From contig JAKCWW010006183.1 in the NCBI GenBank assembly GCA_026260175.1, positions 1,644 to 29,028 on the forward strand: DNA of 27,385 nt. The letters are read 5' to 3'. Origin of the DNA: Reticulitermes lucifugus (Eukaryota > Arthropoda > Insecta > Blattodea > Rhinotermitidae). The notes beneath the pieces are model-generated. The model saw only the letters and a list, made by a program, of their open reading frames with translations, was not told the DNA's origin and did not search any database. Below are positions 1 through 12,059 of the stretch, in pieces; the stretch's first letter is position 1; each line of letters opens with the position of its first letter. Position numbers and translations under genes: made by a program.

Positions 1-96
1 CAGAGGAGTCCTACCGAGTGTGGTGTGTCTGAGTGTGATCGTGAAGCCTCGTAAGGGAAGGCCATGGCTCGAATACGGGCCGAAGTGCCACAGGAG
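1..96 (+). mobile_element. tRNA-derived SINE, 3' part only (cut by window edge)
   Basis: The stretch beginning GAGGAGTCCTACCGAGTGTG is nearly identical to the body of the SINE at 26034-26275 (from 26181) and related to the one at 1619-1876 (from 1773). It ends near the shared GCCAC motif around 86-96 and runs into an AT-rich tail. The tRNA-like head with the Pol III boxes would lie upstream of the window. The copy is non-coding. The repeat relationship is seen directly; the SINE class is inferred from the heads of the other two copies. Confidence 0.7.
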
Positions 97-1618
97 AATA
101 TATATACAAGTATATCCGTTTCCGACCATATTCATAAAGAAAAGGATGTTATTGAAATTCAGCTGAGTGTCTTGTACAACTTCTGCTGCTGCCCCTACAA
201 CGTGTAAGGAGGACTGTGCATCTTTGTCAACGAGACCTGATGTTACGTATTTAGTAATTGTGAATAAAGCTGTTGATGGCATGTATTAGTAAGAGCACAG
301 ACTGGCTAGCTCATCTCCTGAACTTTCATCACATTGCTACTAGTAACTTGATTTCTCTCTGAGCTATGTGAATTGTGTACCTCTGACAGTCTGCACTGTT
401 GTTGAATAAAAAGCTGTATGTTCTCTGAAGGTAAACTTAGTATTCTATTTTGTTGCTCCTCTGAACGTGTTGAATAAAACAAGTTTCATTACCTTGCATA
501 ATTAGTTTCAGAATTATGTTACTAGTCAAGGGCAGCACAAATCATGATCTTCAATTAACTAGCTTGTATAATATCCACGTTACACGTAATACTGTGACCA
601 TTACGTCTCAGACTTGACCTCATTTGCCGTAGGATACAGAACTAACAGGTTTATATAACGTCTTCTTCTCTACAAAGCTACCATTTGATAGAAAACTCGG
701 TTCCCCTTTTCACGTTATCCAAGTAGCAAGTGCAATTGGCAGAACTTGAAACATGAACAGAACGAAGGTCTAACTCAATTTAACCGAGATAGAAAAAGGA
801 GAAGGTCGGAAGGAAAGAGGAAAATCAATTTTGTTTATTGTAAGAGAAAGAACTGGGTGTTTCTTTTAGCGAGTTCCTGTAGCGCGATTAAATTTTGTCC
901 AACACTTATACTCATAAAGCTGTCTAAAGATACTCGTATTATACGAGAAGTATGAAGTTATTGACAGAGGTTTTCAGTTAGTATTGAGCTATGTCCACAA
1001 TATGGTTACGTCCGCCATCAGCTTTCAGGGATTTTCCTGTATTTAAATTCATGTGATCATGTCAATCATCACGCTGATGTCAGAGGGCTCTGTAGTGAGC
1101 GCGGGTATTCTTCAAAATAACAGTTGACCCCACAGTAATTTTGTTACATCCACATCTTCATTCGTTAAGATTCTGAAAACATTTAAATGAAAATGAACTG
1201 TGCCTGAGTGCCGCAACACCGTTCATTGTGAATCCTGTACTCAAAGCCATGACTATGAGGTTACCTTGATCTGTACATGAGCGTACCCGTAATGTGGCTC
1301 AAGCTTTGACTTGTTGGATTGTGATTTCATTTTCATGCGTCAGTGTGGATATGTGACAGATATTGTCTCGTATTATCGTCAGTCTACTAATTTCCGTATT
1401 AATTTTGAAGTAAGTTTATGTCAGATATGATACAAATATTAATTTTTCCCTAAACGCATACGAATATGAGAAGTTAGTATTTTTAATTCATGCTTATTTA
1501 TTATATTTGCCTATTTTATCCATAACATAAAAAGTTTAAATAATTTAAAATGAAGGAATTATGATCATAATCGTTATCTACGGTTTCCTAATACGCTGGG
1601 GTGAAAACAGCCTGCTCC
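97..1618. other. Unassigned AT-rich DNA with a cluster of AATAAA signals
   Basis: No recognisable coding sequence. Three AATAAA hexamers occur close together at 263-268, 405-410 and 473-478, and the first two share the context GAATAAA followed by AGCTGT. Such a cluster could be alternative poly(A) signals at the 3' end of a plus-strand transcript, but no upstream coding sequence is visible to support this. The small open frame at 746-955 has basic, low-complexity composition and no family resemblance. Confidence 0.3.
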
Positions 1619-1876
1619 GATTCCGGTGGCCGTGCTGTCTAAAGCGTAGGTCTGCAGCCGTTGGATTTCTGGGTTATCTGGTTCGAAACCCGCTGAGGGC
1701 ATGGATGTTCATCTCTTGTGTTTTTTGTGTGTTGTGTAGGTAGCGGCCTCTGCGACGTGCTGATCACTCGTTCAGAGGAGTCCTACCGGGTATGTGTATC
1801 TAATTGTGTGAGGTCTAGTAACCTCCAAACGAGGCGGCTTAGGCCCAATGTGGGCTGTTGCGCCACAGAAGAAAAA
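1619..1876 (+). mobile_element. tRNA-derived SINE, nearly full length
   Basis: A tRNA-like head contains TCTAAAGCGTAGGTCTGCAG (an A-box-side region) and, at 1680-1690, GGTTCGAAACC, a perfect match to the Pol III B-box pattern. The head is followed by a body with CTCTGCGACG, GATCACTCG and GAGGAGTCCTACCG that aligns along its length with the copy at 26034-26275. SINEs of this kind are transcribed by Pol III and mobilised in trans by LINE machinery. The divergence from the other copy suggests an old insertion. Open frames overlapping it are incidental. It is not a functional tRNA gene, because the body continues far beyond tRNA length and the arms are imperfect. Confidence 0.82.
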
Positions 1877-4329
1877 ATACCAGCTAGCTCTGTACTTAAT
1901 GTAGGCTAAAGCAGTAGGGCGCATGGTTGCATTCAAATATGCTTCTGTGGCTAATACTGTATTATCTACATAACTGTTAGCATTTTTGATGTTTCAGATC
2001 CTGGCATTGGTCGTCATCAAGAAGGCCTATTTAAATAGCAGAAAAACATTTAATAATAATACTTTTAATTAATAACAATAACTTAATTATATGTTTCTGT
2101 ATTCAGAGCGAATGTAATATATTTATTATTTATATTGTCTAGTCACTCCCATAAGCTACACTTCAGCCTCATCAACAGAAGGAACCTTTTAGTAGGTCTG
2201 AACTTCTTAAAATTCCTCACTACTCACCTTCGTGAATACGTTTACTCCGTACTCAGTAACCGCTGTGGTAGTACGAGTACAGCTGACTCTGGCCTCAGAG
2301 TCTGAGTTTTCAACACTTCGACACATCCACTTCCACTGTTCTCTGATTATCACAATGTATCTCAATTGTTGTTATTCTTACATCTGCTTATTGCTAAACA
2401 ATTATGGATTTCAGATGTTTACAGTAAAATGATTCTTAGTAAGCATTGCTATATTGAACACATCATTATTCAAGAAAGGCCTGATGACAGATGCCGTGGA
2501 TTACCGCGTTAATATTGGATCACCCCTTTATATGACATGATCATTTCTCGTTTATTCTTAACCTCGTTACAAGATGGAGGTGAGTAGTCAGTTTTATGCC
2601 CCTGTTGTTTTACTCACTAGGGCCCCCATTTTACAGAAAGTTAGAGGGGCTTCAAATTTGTTCAGGGCGTTGTGGGTAAAATGTTATCTGTCCCTGCCAA
2701 GAATCTAACCCAATTCCTTTGCCGTCCATCCTGTTTGTCCCATCAAAATTCAGTATAAATTTCTTTACTTTCCGTTTCCTAGCTACATGACCAATCCGCT
2801 TAACCTCGTTGATTTTTTGTACTAACAAAAGAGATGCCATTTGATACATACGTATTTATATAAAGGTTCTCTGAATCATCAGATGGACAGAGAACTTTCT
2901 GACTGAAAGCATTTCGTTATTTGCAAAAGAGGGAGGTAATCATTTTACTAGAATTAATTGAGGCTTCACTATGGATATTGAATTGAGGTCAGAGGTATAA
3001 CCTTCATATTAGTCTGTGCTATAACGAAGTGAATATCGGATATTCTTCCAGCTTTCGCTTTTCCTCGAGGGATGGATCTACATCTGCTGCGGCGAACTTT
3101 GGCGTTGTTAGTTACACAATGAAAGCCCAGATTTGTAATGTAAATAACCACACGTTTGGGAACAGGACTGTGGAAGGAAAGATAAAATTGGCTCTGCTGT
3201 TAGGGACGGTTTATGAGAGGTTTATATTAAGTATAGCACATCAGAATAAGCGTTATTAACATGAAATTAATAGATGAAGTGAGTCAATGACGAGTGATCA
3301 ACTGGACGTAAAATTGAAGTAACGAAACAAAATTTAATCTAGAAACTCTCCACTGTCAAGGTATTATTCTGAAGGTTTTTACAGCATAAGCTTTATAAAT
3401 ACCAGTTGTTAAGAGAATAAATTTTTATTGACAAATAAGCATAATTTCTCAAAGTAAAGAAGAGGCGAGCAACTTTAAATATAAAGTGTGGTAGACTTAT
3501 AGAATAAAAAAAAATACGAGCGATATTTTTCCCCCGTTAAAGAGAATACAAGTGTTTCTGATACGTTTTACAAACTAACACAACTGTTTACTGACTTAAG
3601 GATTTTTTTCGCTCTAAAATTCTATCTCGAATTCCGAGGATTCCATTACGGCCATGACAGAATTTCATGCTATATGTGTCACACAAATGTAATTATGATA
3701 TAAAAAACCTGACCTGAACCATAAGACCACAATTTAACTAGGCTAGGAATTCATCATTGCTTCTCGTCCATAATTTTCGCCATTCTGCTTTACAAGACGT
3801 CAGAAACTATCTTCCTTCATTTCAACTGCACCACAGTCCAACTCAGAACTAGATTTCAAATGTGGCCTTCACTTGTCATTCGCAGATACTGTTAAGTTGC
3901 TATAGCGGTTAGTAGGGAGTTAAGATTAAAAGAAAACTTCCTGTCTGTCGTAATAATTTTTGAGTGGGAGTTTGAGACAAGACAGACAATGTACTCGTAC
4001 GTACAACGTAACATTGAGCCGCGTTCGCGTAACCATTATTGCTGTGGAAAAGCAACAAGTAGCCTATCACATATTCTGAGTGTTCCTGTAGCCTTAGTTA
4101 TCCAGCATGCAAAGCTCTTGCGCCGTATTATACTGCCAACTGTGATCTGTCTGGCTGTACCATATTTTTCCACATCGTCTCATAAAAGGTACGATTTTCT
4201 GAAACAAGTTATTGAATATAAAATGTGTTTGGTTTTCTCTACAACTTTTGTCTGAAACATTTCTCTTTCTAAAAAGAATTCAGAGAGGTATCACCATAAA
4301 TGTACAGAGGTCTTGACGTAAATTACCTG
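1877..4329. other. Unassigned AT-rich DNA
   Basis: Nothing I can name. The open frame at 3029-3259 (76 codons) has no recognisable motif. A donor-like ATGGAG|GTGAGT occurs near 2573-2584 but has no acceptor or coding partner that I can support. There are scattered poly-T and poly-A tracts, as expected in AT-rich insect DNA. Confidence 0.3.
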
Positions 4330-4515
4330 TTATTCTTGTCAGATTTTAATGAAATTTGAATTTTCTCGACATATTTTCGAATAATACTCAAATATCAGAT
4401 TTCTTGAAAATCTGTCCAGTGGGAGTCGTGTTGTTCCATGCGGACTGATGGACAGACAGACAGACATGACGAAGACAATAGTCGCTTTTTGCAATTTTGC
4501 GAACGGGCCTAAAAA
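4330..4515 (+). repeat. Degenerate repeat tail with (GACA)n core
   Basis: A stretch with AATGAAATTTGAATTTTC, then AAATCTGTCCAGTGGGAGTC, then tandem GACA at about 4450-4467, then TCGCTTTTTGC and GGGCCTAAAAACGG. The order (a GAAATTT motif, a 'TCTGTCCAGTGG' motif, then short CAGACAGA repeats) is typical of 3' tails of insect non-LTR retroelements and derived repeats. This assignment is from general resemblance; no coding part remains. Confidence 0.4.
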
Positions 4516-4717
4516 CGGATGAACTACAAATTCTTACTCTCGAAGGTACTAGGTGTTCTATTGACCTGGAATCCTGTATGTTTCCAAACTTGATTTAAAA
4601 TATCCTGAGATGTGGTGCATTGGAATATGTATATCAGTTCTTGAACACTCTCCTAAGAAAGTAGGAAGTGTTTTATTTTACGACTGTCTCGACGGTGGAT
4701 GAATATGACTATTGAGC

Positions 4718-4850
4718 TGCAGAAGAATGATACTGACAGAACAAAATCAAAATACTCGAAAAGAATTATGTCCCAGTTTCACTTTGTCCATCACAAATCC
4801 TACATTAACTGGCCTGGAATGGAACCCTGTCCTCTTCAGTAAGAGGCTGG
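4718..4850 (-). repeat. Dispersed repeat R3, copy 1 (minus strand)
   Basis: Read on the minus strand it contains GGCCAGTTAATGTAGGATTT, then GATGGACAAAGTG, AACTGGGACA and CAGTATCATTCTTC. The same ordered blocks occur at 6815-7000 and 24565-24745 on the plus strand. Identity is patchy but collinear over more than 100 bp, so this is one interspersed family in both orientations. Its class (SINE, LINE tail or other) cannot be told from three degraded copies. Confidence 0.65.
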
Positions 4851-6611
4851 TGACTAACCGCCTTAGTCATGGCAAAATAAGGCAACCGTTTGGAATACGT
4901 TACGTTATGCAACGTTATGATACGTTTAAGACACACACACACACACAAAGATAGCCCAGGGTGTGGAACCTTCTAACACTAGCATCGTAAATTACATTTT
5001 ACAACACTGCCGTTCACACCATTGAATATGTGTGTTTTTTCAGTCCCGGCAAGACATTTCACCTTCATATAAACCTGAAGGAAAGTCATATTCTTAGCAG
5101 TTTGGGAAATATACTGCTGCTGGTGCAAGGCACGCCATATTGCGAAGATATCAGTTATACGTGTACCTATATTACTCTGACATAATAACCGTAAATATTT
5201 AAAACTGGCTGCTTTTAGGGATTAAAAAGAATATGAAGGTAAGTTTTGAGTTTATAGACGATAACATTTGCTGCTGTAACCATAACACTTAGTTCTTAAT
5301 GTACTGCCACTACAGGCTTAATACTTTTAAGAGTAAGGATTTTGTTACGGCTCGCATTTTTAACAGGCCTATATTTAAAAAAGTACATTGTAGCGTCATG
5401 TTATGTGACTGAAACTTTGTGCAGTAAATTGGGTCTATGTTTAATTTTTATGTGCACATGAAATTTGACTTCTAATTTACACACTTACGATTTGTAACTT
5501 TCTTTTGTACTTAAAACTGCTAATATAACTACAAAGAATTACGCAATGAATTATAATACCTTTTCCTCCATTGTTCATAAGTCACAGCTGTATAACAATG
5601 ATTAATCTTAAACCTATAGTAAGGGGGCGATAGTTAACGACGAAAGAGGAGATTCTGTAAATAAATATGCAGCTTACATTTTATATATTAACCAAAATAT
5701 GCACTTAATAAAATACAATTCATGACAAGAATTAAACTCCTACAGGTTTCGGCACGGTTTGAGCAACACAAAATATGCAGCTGTTTATAGTTTCCACAAA
5801 TTCAAGCATTGTATAATTTTCTCTAGCAAGAGGAAAACAAAATTATTTAGTTGATATTCCATGGACTGGTGTAAAAAACTTTTGCCAGGCTTTCGTTACA
5901 TGAAAAGAATTAATCAAAATACTGTAGAATAAATTGCTGTCGATGTAATATAATCTTGAATGAAATTTCCTTTAGTGAATTTGCCATCTTTAATGTCTGT
6001 AATAAAAATTTTCGATGAAAATTTAATTTCAGCATAGCTTAAACAGTATTTTTTTTAAAGCTGGTCTAAAGGAACATATCTGCTCTGAGAAGGTAGAACC
6101 GCTTTCATCTCATCTTCTTCGTGAGAATAAGTACGAAATGATGTCGTTCAATATTAAACAAGCCCCTTTTTTAACTTGCTTCTCCTTCTCTCTTCCCACC
6201 CCTCAAAGTAACAGAGTAAGAAAATCGCATCTTATGGCTTTGTCTGTTGACGTTTCAATGGGATCAGACATTTGCGGGGCAATATGTATCTAGTCGATGT
6301 TTGGGCATCAGACTCTAATGTGTTTTTTCAGTTTAGTTGGAAGAGGGTTTAGCACTTCGAGGCGTGAAGTTTATCTAAATGATACATGAAAAAATTGCAG
6401 TAAGTTTAACAGCCAATACTTCTGTAAACTTGCAGGAGCGGAGTCCATGTCAGGATCTTGAAATTTTTGTAACCAATCCAAAATAAATGGCGAAGCTGTT
6501 TGCCTTGTTGCCCTGAACTTACCACAATGATACATGCGTCAACATGCCGAAAGATTCGTGTTCTAGCGGCACAAGCATCAGTCACAACTCAAATCATTAA
6601 TACTCGATGTT
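4851..6611. other. Unassigned AT-rich DNA with a short CA microsatellite
   Basis: An uninterrupted (AC)n tract sits at 4931-4947. The rest is AT-rich, with no open frame, no recognised repeat and no RNA gene that I can support. Confidence 0.35.
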
Positions 6612-6730
6612 TCCCAGGGTTAAAGCGGTCAGGGCATGCAGGTGGTCACTGACTTCCATCTAGCCCCGAGGTTAAATCGGGTGGAGCTCTACCTCCTCTT
6701 CCACATATGCCTTCATGTCGTATAAAGGGA
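6612..6730 (+). mobile_element. G1 SINE-like repeat, 3' body (copy 1)
   Basis: A GC-rich island in AT-rich DNA starts CAGGGTTAAAGCGGTCAGGG and continues with GTGGTCACTGAC, CCCGAGGTTA, GGAGCTCTACCTCC and TGCCTTCATG. It is collinear with 18975-19125 (GGGTAAAGCGGCCGGGGCG, CTGACCACGC, CTCTACGTC, GCCTGCTTGGCACG), with the part of 21601-21830 after position 21705, and with the last bases of the window. It lacks a head. The copy at 21601 shows that the family has a tRNA-like 5' head, so this is probably a 5'-truncated SINE. Confidence 0.65.
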
Positions 6731-6814
6731 AAACTTTTATTATATGCAAAATCAATTTTTTAGTCTCAGTCAACACACCACAGATCCATTAAAAGCAGGA
6801 ATCGGATTAAACCT

Positions 6815-7000
6815 GTGATTCTGAAAAGTTGTTGTGTGGGCAAAATGTTGCCGATCTTTCCCCGCGGAAGTCTGAAACTGATTCCATGCCAGTCCACATA
6901 GCATTTGTGTTAGACCAAGTGGCACTGGGACAGGTTCTTCTCAGATTATTATGTTTTCCCTTCTCAGTATCATTTCGCCAATACTCGTATTTCATGTCCC
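6815..7000 (+). repeat. Dispersed repeat R3, copy 2
   Basis: Contains TTGTGTGGGC, CCGCGGAAGTCTGAAACTG, CCAGTCCACATAGCATTTG, AGACCAAGTGGCACTGGGAC, AGGTTCTTCTC, CAGTATCATTTCGCCAATAC and ACTCGT. These blocks match, in order, the copies at 4718-4850 (minus) and 24565-24745 (plus). This copy seems the best preserved of the three. Open frames on both strands here are by-products of the repeat and should not be called genes. Confidence 0.7.
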
Positions 7001-8084
7001 TACAATCGTCGCTGTATGATCCTGTCAATTGACAACGTAATTAAATCAAACACACACAGGACGAAATTGTCACGCACTATGGCGTTGACCAACATTTTCC
7101 AATCTTGTACTTGTAAGGGTGAGGCGTTTCATCCCTTAAATATAGACCAACCAATATTATGCAAACTGTTTGAATGGCACGTATTTTCATACTGCAAACC
7201 TCATCGGTTATCCAATTTGATCTAGAGTTTGATACTTAAACTTCTCACAAAAAATCAGTGTATTAAGTTACAGACCATTCGTATTGTTTAGCTGACTTGC
7301 ATCCAATAACCCTCTTCTCCTTCGGGAATGCAGGAGGTATTAAGCCCTTCGCCTGTGCAGATTCGTTTCCTATTAGATCGTAAACACGCCATAATCCTTT
7401 TCAAAGTTGTTAGCTCCATCTGCATCTAAGTTCCCGGAAACTACTTACTGTTAGCTACACGTTACACAGTGCTAGGGAATCAGAAGGGAAGTATAAATCA
7501 CAGAGTAAGTTTTCAATTCGTGTAGAATGTAAGATTATTTGAGTACGGACTTGCAATAATAAGTCCTGCAAGACAATATTTGATTACATTTAACTTAAGT
7601 GATATCTACACAAACGATCACTGCAACTATAATAATAAAGTTTATAATTACAATTTCTTAAGTTTAATGCAGAGTAGCTGATCTTCTTTCAGCCGTTTAT
7701 GTTCTGTCAAGAACATGCAGTGTTAGTTGTTAATTTTTTTGAAGTATGAATTTTACAGGAACGGTATTTAGTAATTCATTTTCTGATTCGTAGAACACGC
7801 TGCGTCGCATTGCGAAGACTAGACGGTTAATCATGCTGAAGGAAAAAACGCGTTTCCTTTCCGAGAATCATACGAAATCCATAAACTCATTCTTTGGGAA
7901 ACTTGCAGAGGGTTTTAATATTAAAGCAAGTGGTTCGTGTAGTCGACATTGCATTTTAGAGATTAAGGAGGAAAATGGTTTGAAATCAAAAGACTAGTGT
8001 TTTACGTACAAATTCAATGGTGTAGACTCTTCTTCTGTAGTCAATAATTAAGTCGGCCAGTGGACTTCTTGCTGTTGTGGTTCT
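7001..8084. other. Unassigned AT-rich DNA
   Basis: No recognisable gene, RNA or repeat. A short inverted motif GTTCTGTCAAGAAC near 7700 is too short to interpret. Confidence 0.3.
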
Positions 8085-8816
8085 TTGACTTTCTATCAAA
8101 ATATTTTAAAAAGCCCTAAATTTTGCATTAACATCGGCCATACCTGTCCATTCTATGATTTGATACCTAATTTTGAAAATACGTCTTACAGTATGATTTT
8201 ACCATCTAGGTCTATGTCACAATGTGTTATATTGAACGCACTCTTTTTACCACAACTTTGCTTCCATTTTCAAATCTCCTACTTCTATCTTATATTCCAT
8301 CATTTAATCGCCATGTCATTATTATTTATGGTCCGCAATAAATTATTCTCTGCAAATCCTTGTCACTGGTCCACATGTCGAAATATCTGCCTCTGCGGTT
8401 TTCTTTTTTCTATACTCTATACACTCATTACAAAAGCAGAAGAGGTATTGGTGAAAGAAATACTCCGACTTATCGAACGTACAGAGTGGGTAAAGTTTGT
8501 CATCAATGGGAACAAAACCCTCAGCATGTAATGAACGTTCGTAATATATGTGACATTGTTTGCCGTACTGATTCCTGAAATCGGTGTAACTAACTTGAAT
8601 GCATGCACTGGACTGTGTTTTTATAAAGAAACCGAGCAACTTGCTTTCCTTCTGATATCTGAGGTCTTCAAGGAAATAAATACTAAGATGACGGCCTTCT
8701 GCTATGTGACTAAAGTACTCGCACCTTATGTACCTATGCACCAAACTATGCGGCGTCATATCTTAGAATACCGTTACATTAAAGACCCAATTGTATTTCT
8801 AAATTTGGTCAAGTAA
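8085..8816. other. Region open on both strands, product unknown
   Basis: The plus strand carries frames of 148 codons (8085-8531) and 88 codons (8550-8816), and the minus strand one of 138 codons (8343-8759). The plus product is rich in Phe, Leu, Ile, Cys and Ser with hydrophobic runs. The minus product is rich in Tyr, Cys, Glu and Lys. I recognise no domain in any of them. In about 27 kb of AT-rich DNA one such frame is not rare by chance, so a gene is not claimed. It could be a fragment of an unrecognised transposable element. Confidence 0.25.
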
Positions 8817-10725
8817 CTCAGTTATCTTAGCTTTAAGTTCCTGAATTTAGAGTTGTGACGATTTTAATCAGTTCGTATCACTGTAGGCGATAAGTTGGCT
8901 CTGACAGGATATCTGATGAGAAAGGGTTAAACAGCAGAGTCAGTTTGTGTCCACAGTTAGGCTGGGATTTCATTAGTATATCGTGCATGAGAATGAATGA
9001 ATGCAAAACACACTTTTTATTGTTTTATGTGATTTTAATTAAGCGTTCTACATTACTCTTTTTTGTTTCCAAAGTAAGAATCGTGTAGAAATATTCCATA
9101 ATTTTTTTATTATTTATCACTGAAGAAAGTCTTTTTTTTGTGACTGCGAAATTTGTAAAATTATTACTGGATTGCCATGTAAAACAAATAACAGTGGTAA
9201 ATGGGATGTTGAATGAATACATATGGAAAGGGAAGTTGTACAAATTTTGCAGATTGCCTGTAATTCCAACACTGTCATATGCAGGTAAATCTTGAGATAA
9301 GAGGAATAAAATTATTCTTAGACTTTCAGGTAACGGAATTAAAATTACCTAGTAATGCCAGGTGATGTCACAGACTAACCCTTTAAAGCTCAGTGGTTGC
9401 TGTACCTACCACCAGGTTTCACATTCACAAATTTTACATTCTGCGTGCTACAGCAGAAGCTAAGGGAAATGAGACATCATGTACTGTACAAGTTGTACAA
9501 GGTTTGGACTGACAGAGGCTTTAAGTATATATATATATATATTGTAAATGGGTTTAGGCATTGAAAATGTGTAAGCAGTCCAAGAAGAAACATGTATGTG
9601 TGTGCATATGTACAGCCGACAAAGCTGGTGACTTACGACAAGAGTTGGACTCACACTCTCTTTATTGATGGTGCCCCAGTACTGACTGACAGGAGTGCTC
9701 CATACACAGAATGAGATTGGTCTGAGCCACAGGAGGGGCTCGACAGACAGACACAGAGACTAACGACGGACATTCCTAACTTGACTTCGACGTTGACTCC
9801 GACTTAGGCGTAGCCTCTTTCTTCGAAGGTTTAGATAAAAATTACAGCGAAAGAATACGGCAGCAACAAGTTCTTCACTTAGTAAATAAAAGTATTTATT
9901 ATTACAGAAAAGCATTTCAATTCAGTTCTCCACAATGTATATTAACAGACTCCCAAATGAGCCGTTCGTTGTAAGCCAAGGAGATAGATACGCTGAGACC
10001 ATTAAAATGTTGATTGTGAGGTTAGAAGATGGGTGGATTTAATTTGTGGGGAGAGGGGTAGAGAAAATTTCGAGTGTTCCTCTAATTGCACCGTATTACT
10101 TACTGATTTTTCAGTACGTTCTGTAACCACACAGAATAGCGCCATATTTTATGATTATAAACAACGACATATTGTAAAGAACGCGCGAAGATGTGGTACA
10201 CGCCTATTTTAGATACATTTTTCAAAGTTTACCTAACGGACGCAGAAAAGCTGCCGATATTCTAACCCTGATCCTTCTGCTTACAAAGACCTCGTGTTAA
10301 TTACTTTTCCTGGTATTTATGCTGTATCAACTCTCAGTTTCCTCCCTAACATCTAAAGAAAGTGGTTTAAATGGCTGTTTCTCAAGTAAATACAAGTTCG
10401 GTTTTTCTGCATTAGTATGAGAAGACTTCTATATTCTTCTGCACCGCTGTTAGATCTTGCGACGTTTCGTACGGTACAGGTTTTAATATTAAATTACGGA
10501 GAGACATACTGAATAATTTGGCGTGAGATATGATTGCGGAAGGAATTCACATCCATGACGTGATTCATTTTGACAGTCTCTGTAGTCAAGTGACAAGTAA
10601 ATTAAAACAGATTTGACGTATTTACATATACATATATATTTAGGCCCCTGTATGCGTACAGGTACGTATATTTAAAAAACCCATAACAAATCTCTAGTAA
10701 TTAATGTCTCGAAACTTCTCAATAA
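8817..10725. other. Unassigned DNA with an (AT)n tract
   Basis: A (TA)n tract lies at 9526-9542. A small hairpin CCTGTA-TGCG-TACAGG is at 10647-10662. The block at about 9640-9800 is less AT-rich than its surroundings and may be an old repeat, but it has no second copy in the window. Nothing coding is supported. Confidence 0.3.
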
Positions 10726-11103
10726 TTAACTAACCTCATGGAGCAGAATACTTCCTGAGAAGCTAACAGTTCCTCACCTAGTCAAGAAATTCCACGCATT
10801 TTATGGAACCCGAAGGTTCATTACCGCATTCACATGAGCCCGCCACTTGTCCCTATCCTGACCCAGATTAATCCAGTCCGTGTCTCCCCATCCCACTTAT
10901 CAAAGACCCATTTTAATGTTATCCTCCCAACTACGCCTACGGTTTCCAAGTAGTCTCCTTTCCCCTGATCTCCCCACCAAAACCCTGTACGCACCTCTCC
11001 TGTCCCCCATACGTGCCACATGCCCCGTCAATCTCACTCTTCTTGATTTGATCATCCGAATTATAGTTAATGAGGAGTACAGATCCTTAACATATTTAAA
11101 AAG
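10726..11103 (-). pseudogene. LINE reverse-transcriptase C-terminal fragment (decayed)
   Basis: Reading down from 11103 in a single frame gives 126 codons. They include [38 protein letters not shown], a Glu/Arg-rich stretch, [29 protein letters not shown] and MNLRV, ending in NFLT and LLHEVS before a final stop at 10728-10726. The motifs [15 protein letters not shown]-x-D-N-I-K and DR-W-R match the well-known C-terminal tail of insect non-LTR retrotransposon polyproteins (RTE/jockey-like; the clade is not certain). Internal stops fall at 10902-10900, 10899-10897, 10803-10801 and 10776-10774, yet there is no frameshift. The endonuclease and RT catalytic core are absent, as expected for a 5'-truncated insertion. 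It is not functional. A shorter open frame seen on this strand (10830-11021) is a different, meaningless phase. Confidence 0.85.
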
Positions 11104-12059
11104 CTAATTTCCAGGCTGTTTCCTTATCAGCATTACTTTTACATTTTGAGCAGAATTCTTGTAAGTTTAGAACAAAGTAACTGTAAACACTGTAAACCGT
11201 ACACATTTAGTTTCGTGTCCGCGTCACTATAAGTGGCATGTAGTAAGATGAGTGCTCGTGCTAATGTAGTGAGAAACACCAACATATTCATAACGATTAT
11301 TATTATTAATGAAGCAATTATGATTCAGTGCTTTGAAGTTTAATTGCGTAAATATTGACCCTCTTTTTTTTACTGAAACGGGCCGTATCATATAGATTGG
11401 AAGCTGTACCCCTTTAGTAGTTCTATGAACCCCGCATTTAATATGCATGATGCAGGATCGTATTCCTGTCTCGTCATGAGTCTGACGAGAGTGAGGAGCA
11501 ATCAAGGGCGAGGGACAACAGTCAACAATACGTGGGTTGGTTATCGCCCTCGAACTCAACGGCGATGATTTAGTAAACCGTTATTAAAGTACGCTACTTC
11601 GACCCCGGTGAAACAACTCCAATTATGAATATGAAAGCAGCGTTGATATAGCGTACCCTATCAGAATATTGCGGGAATAGTAGCTGGCTGATGGAATGTG
11701 ATGCTTGTCCGAAATGCAGAGACCCTGTTTTATGGAGCAGAGTCCTTCATGAGAAGGTGATATCAAGCTGACGATGAAATTTCTAGTCTTCTGGCTGACA
11801 TTCGAAACAAAGACCATCGGAATGATTAGCAAAATTATTAAATATGCGACAATATCCGGGCTTTTGTAACAAAATTGGCTAGGTGGAAAAGGAGACACGA
11901 CAGTCTTTCAAGAATTTATTATATTCCATTTTCAGACTAACTGATTCCATGTATTTAGCCGTATTCATTCCACATCATGTTGACGGTTGGCTGTGTCTTG
12001 AATTATAGGCTCTGGACTTCAAGGTACTTTAAAACATTTTGTTATGGCCTCTAGCCTAC
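11104..12059. other. Unassigned DNA
   Basis: Two minus-strand open frames (11227-11559 and 11623-11898) have no recognisable domain. The stretch at about 11460-11600 is richer in GC than its neighbours and could be an old repeat, without a second copy here to prove it. Confidence 0.3.

Noticed and set aside
1624..1700. Genuine tRNA gene (also considered at 26040-26115 and 21601-21660)
   Set aside because: B boxes are good, but the arms do not form a clean cloverleaf, and the homology between copies continues well past tRNA length, which is the mark of SINEs.
2573..2625. Short intron with ATGGAG|GTGAGT donor and TTTTACTCACTAG acceptor
   Set aside because: The intron would be only about 40 bp and neither flank has a supported coding frame.
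8343..8759. 138-codon minus-strand frame as a chemoreceptor-like or transposase exon
   Set aside because: No conserved motif or splice-site support. Length is within what chance gives in AT-rich DNA of this size.
10830..11021. 63-codon Trp/Gly-rich minus frame and 75-codon plus frame (10880-11107)
   Set aside because: Wrong phases of the LINE C-terminal relic, whose true frame is broken by internal stops.
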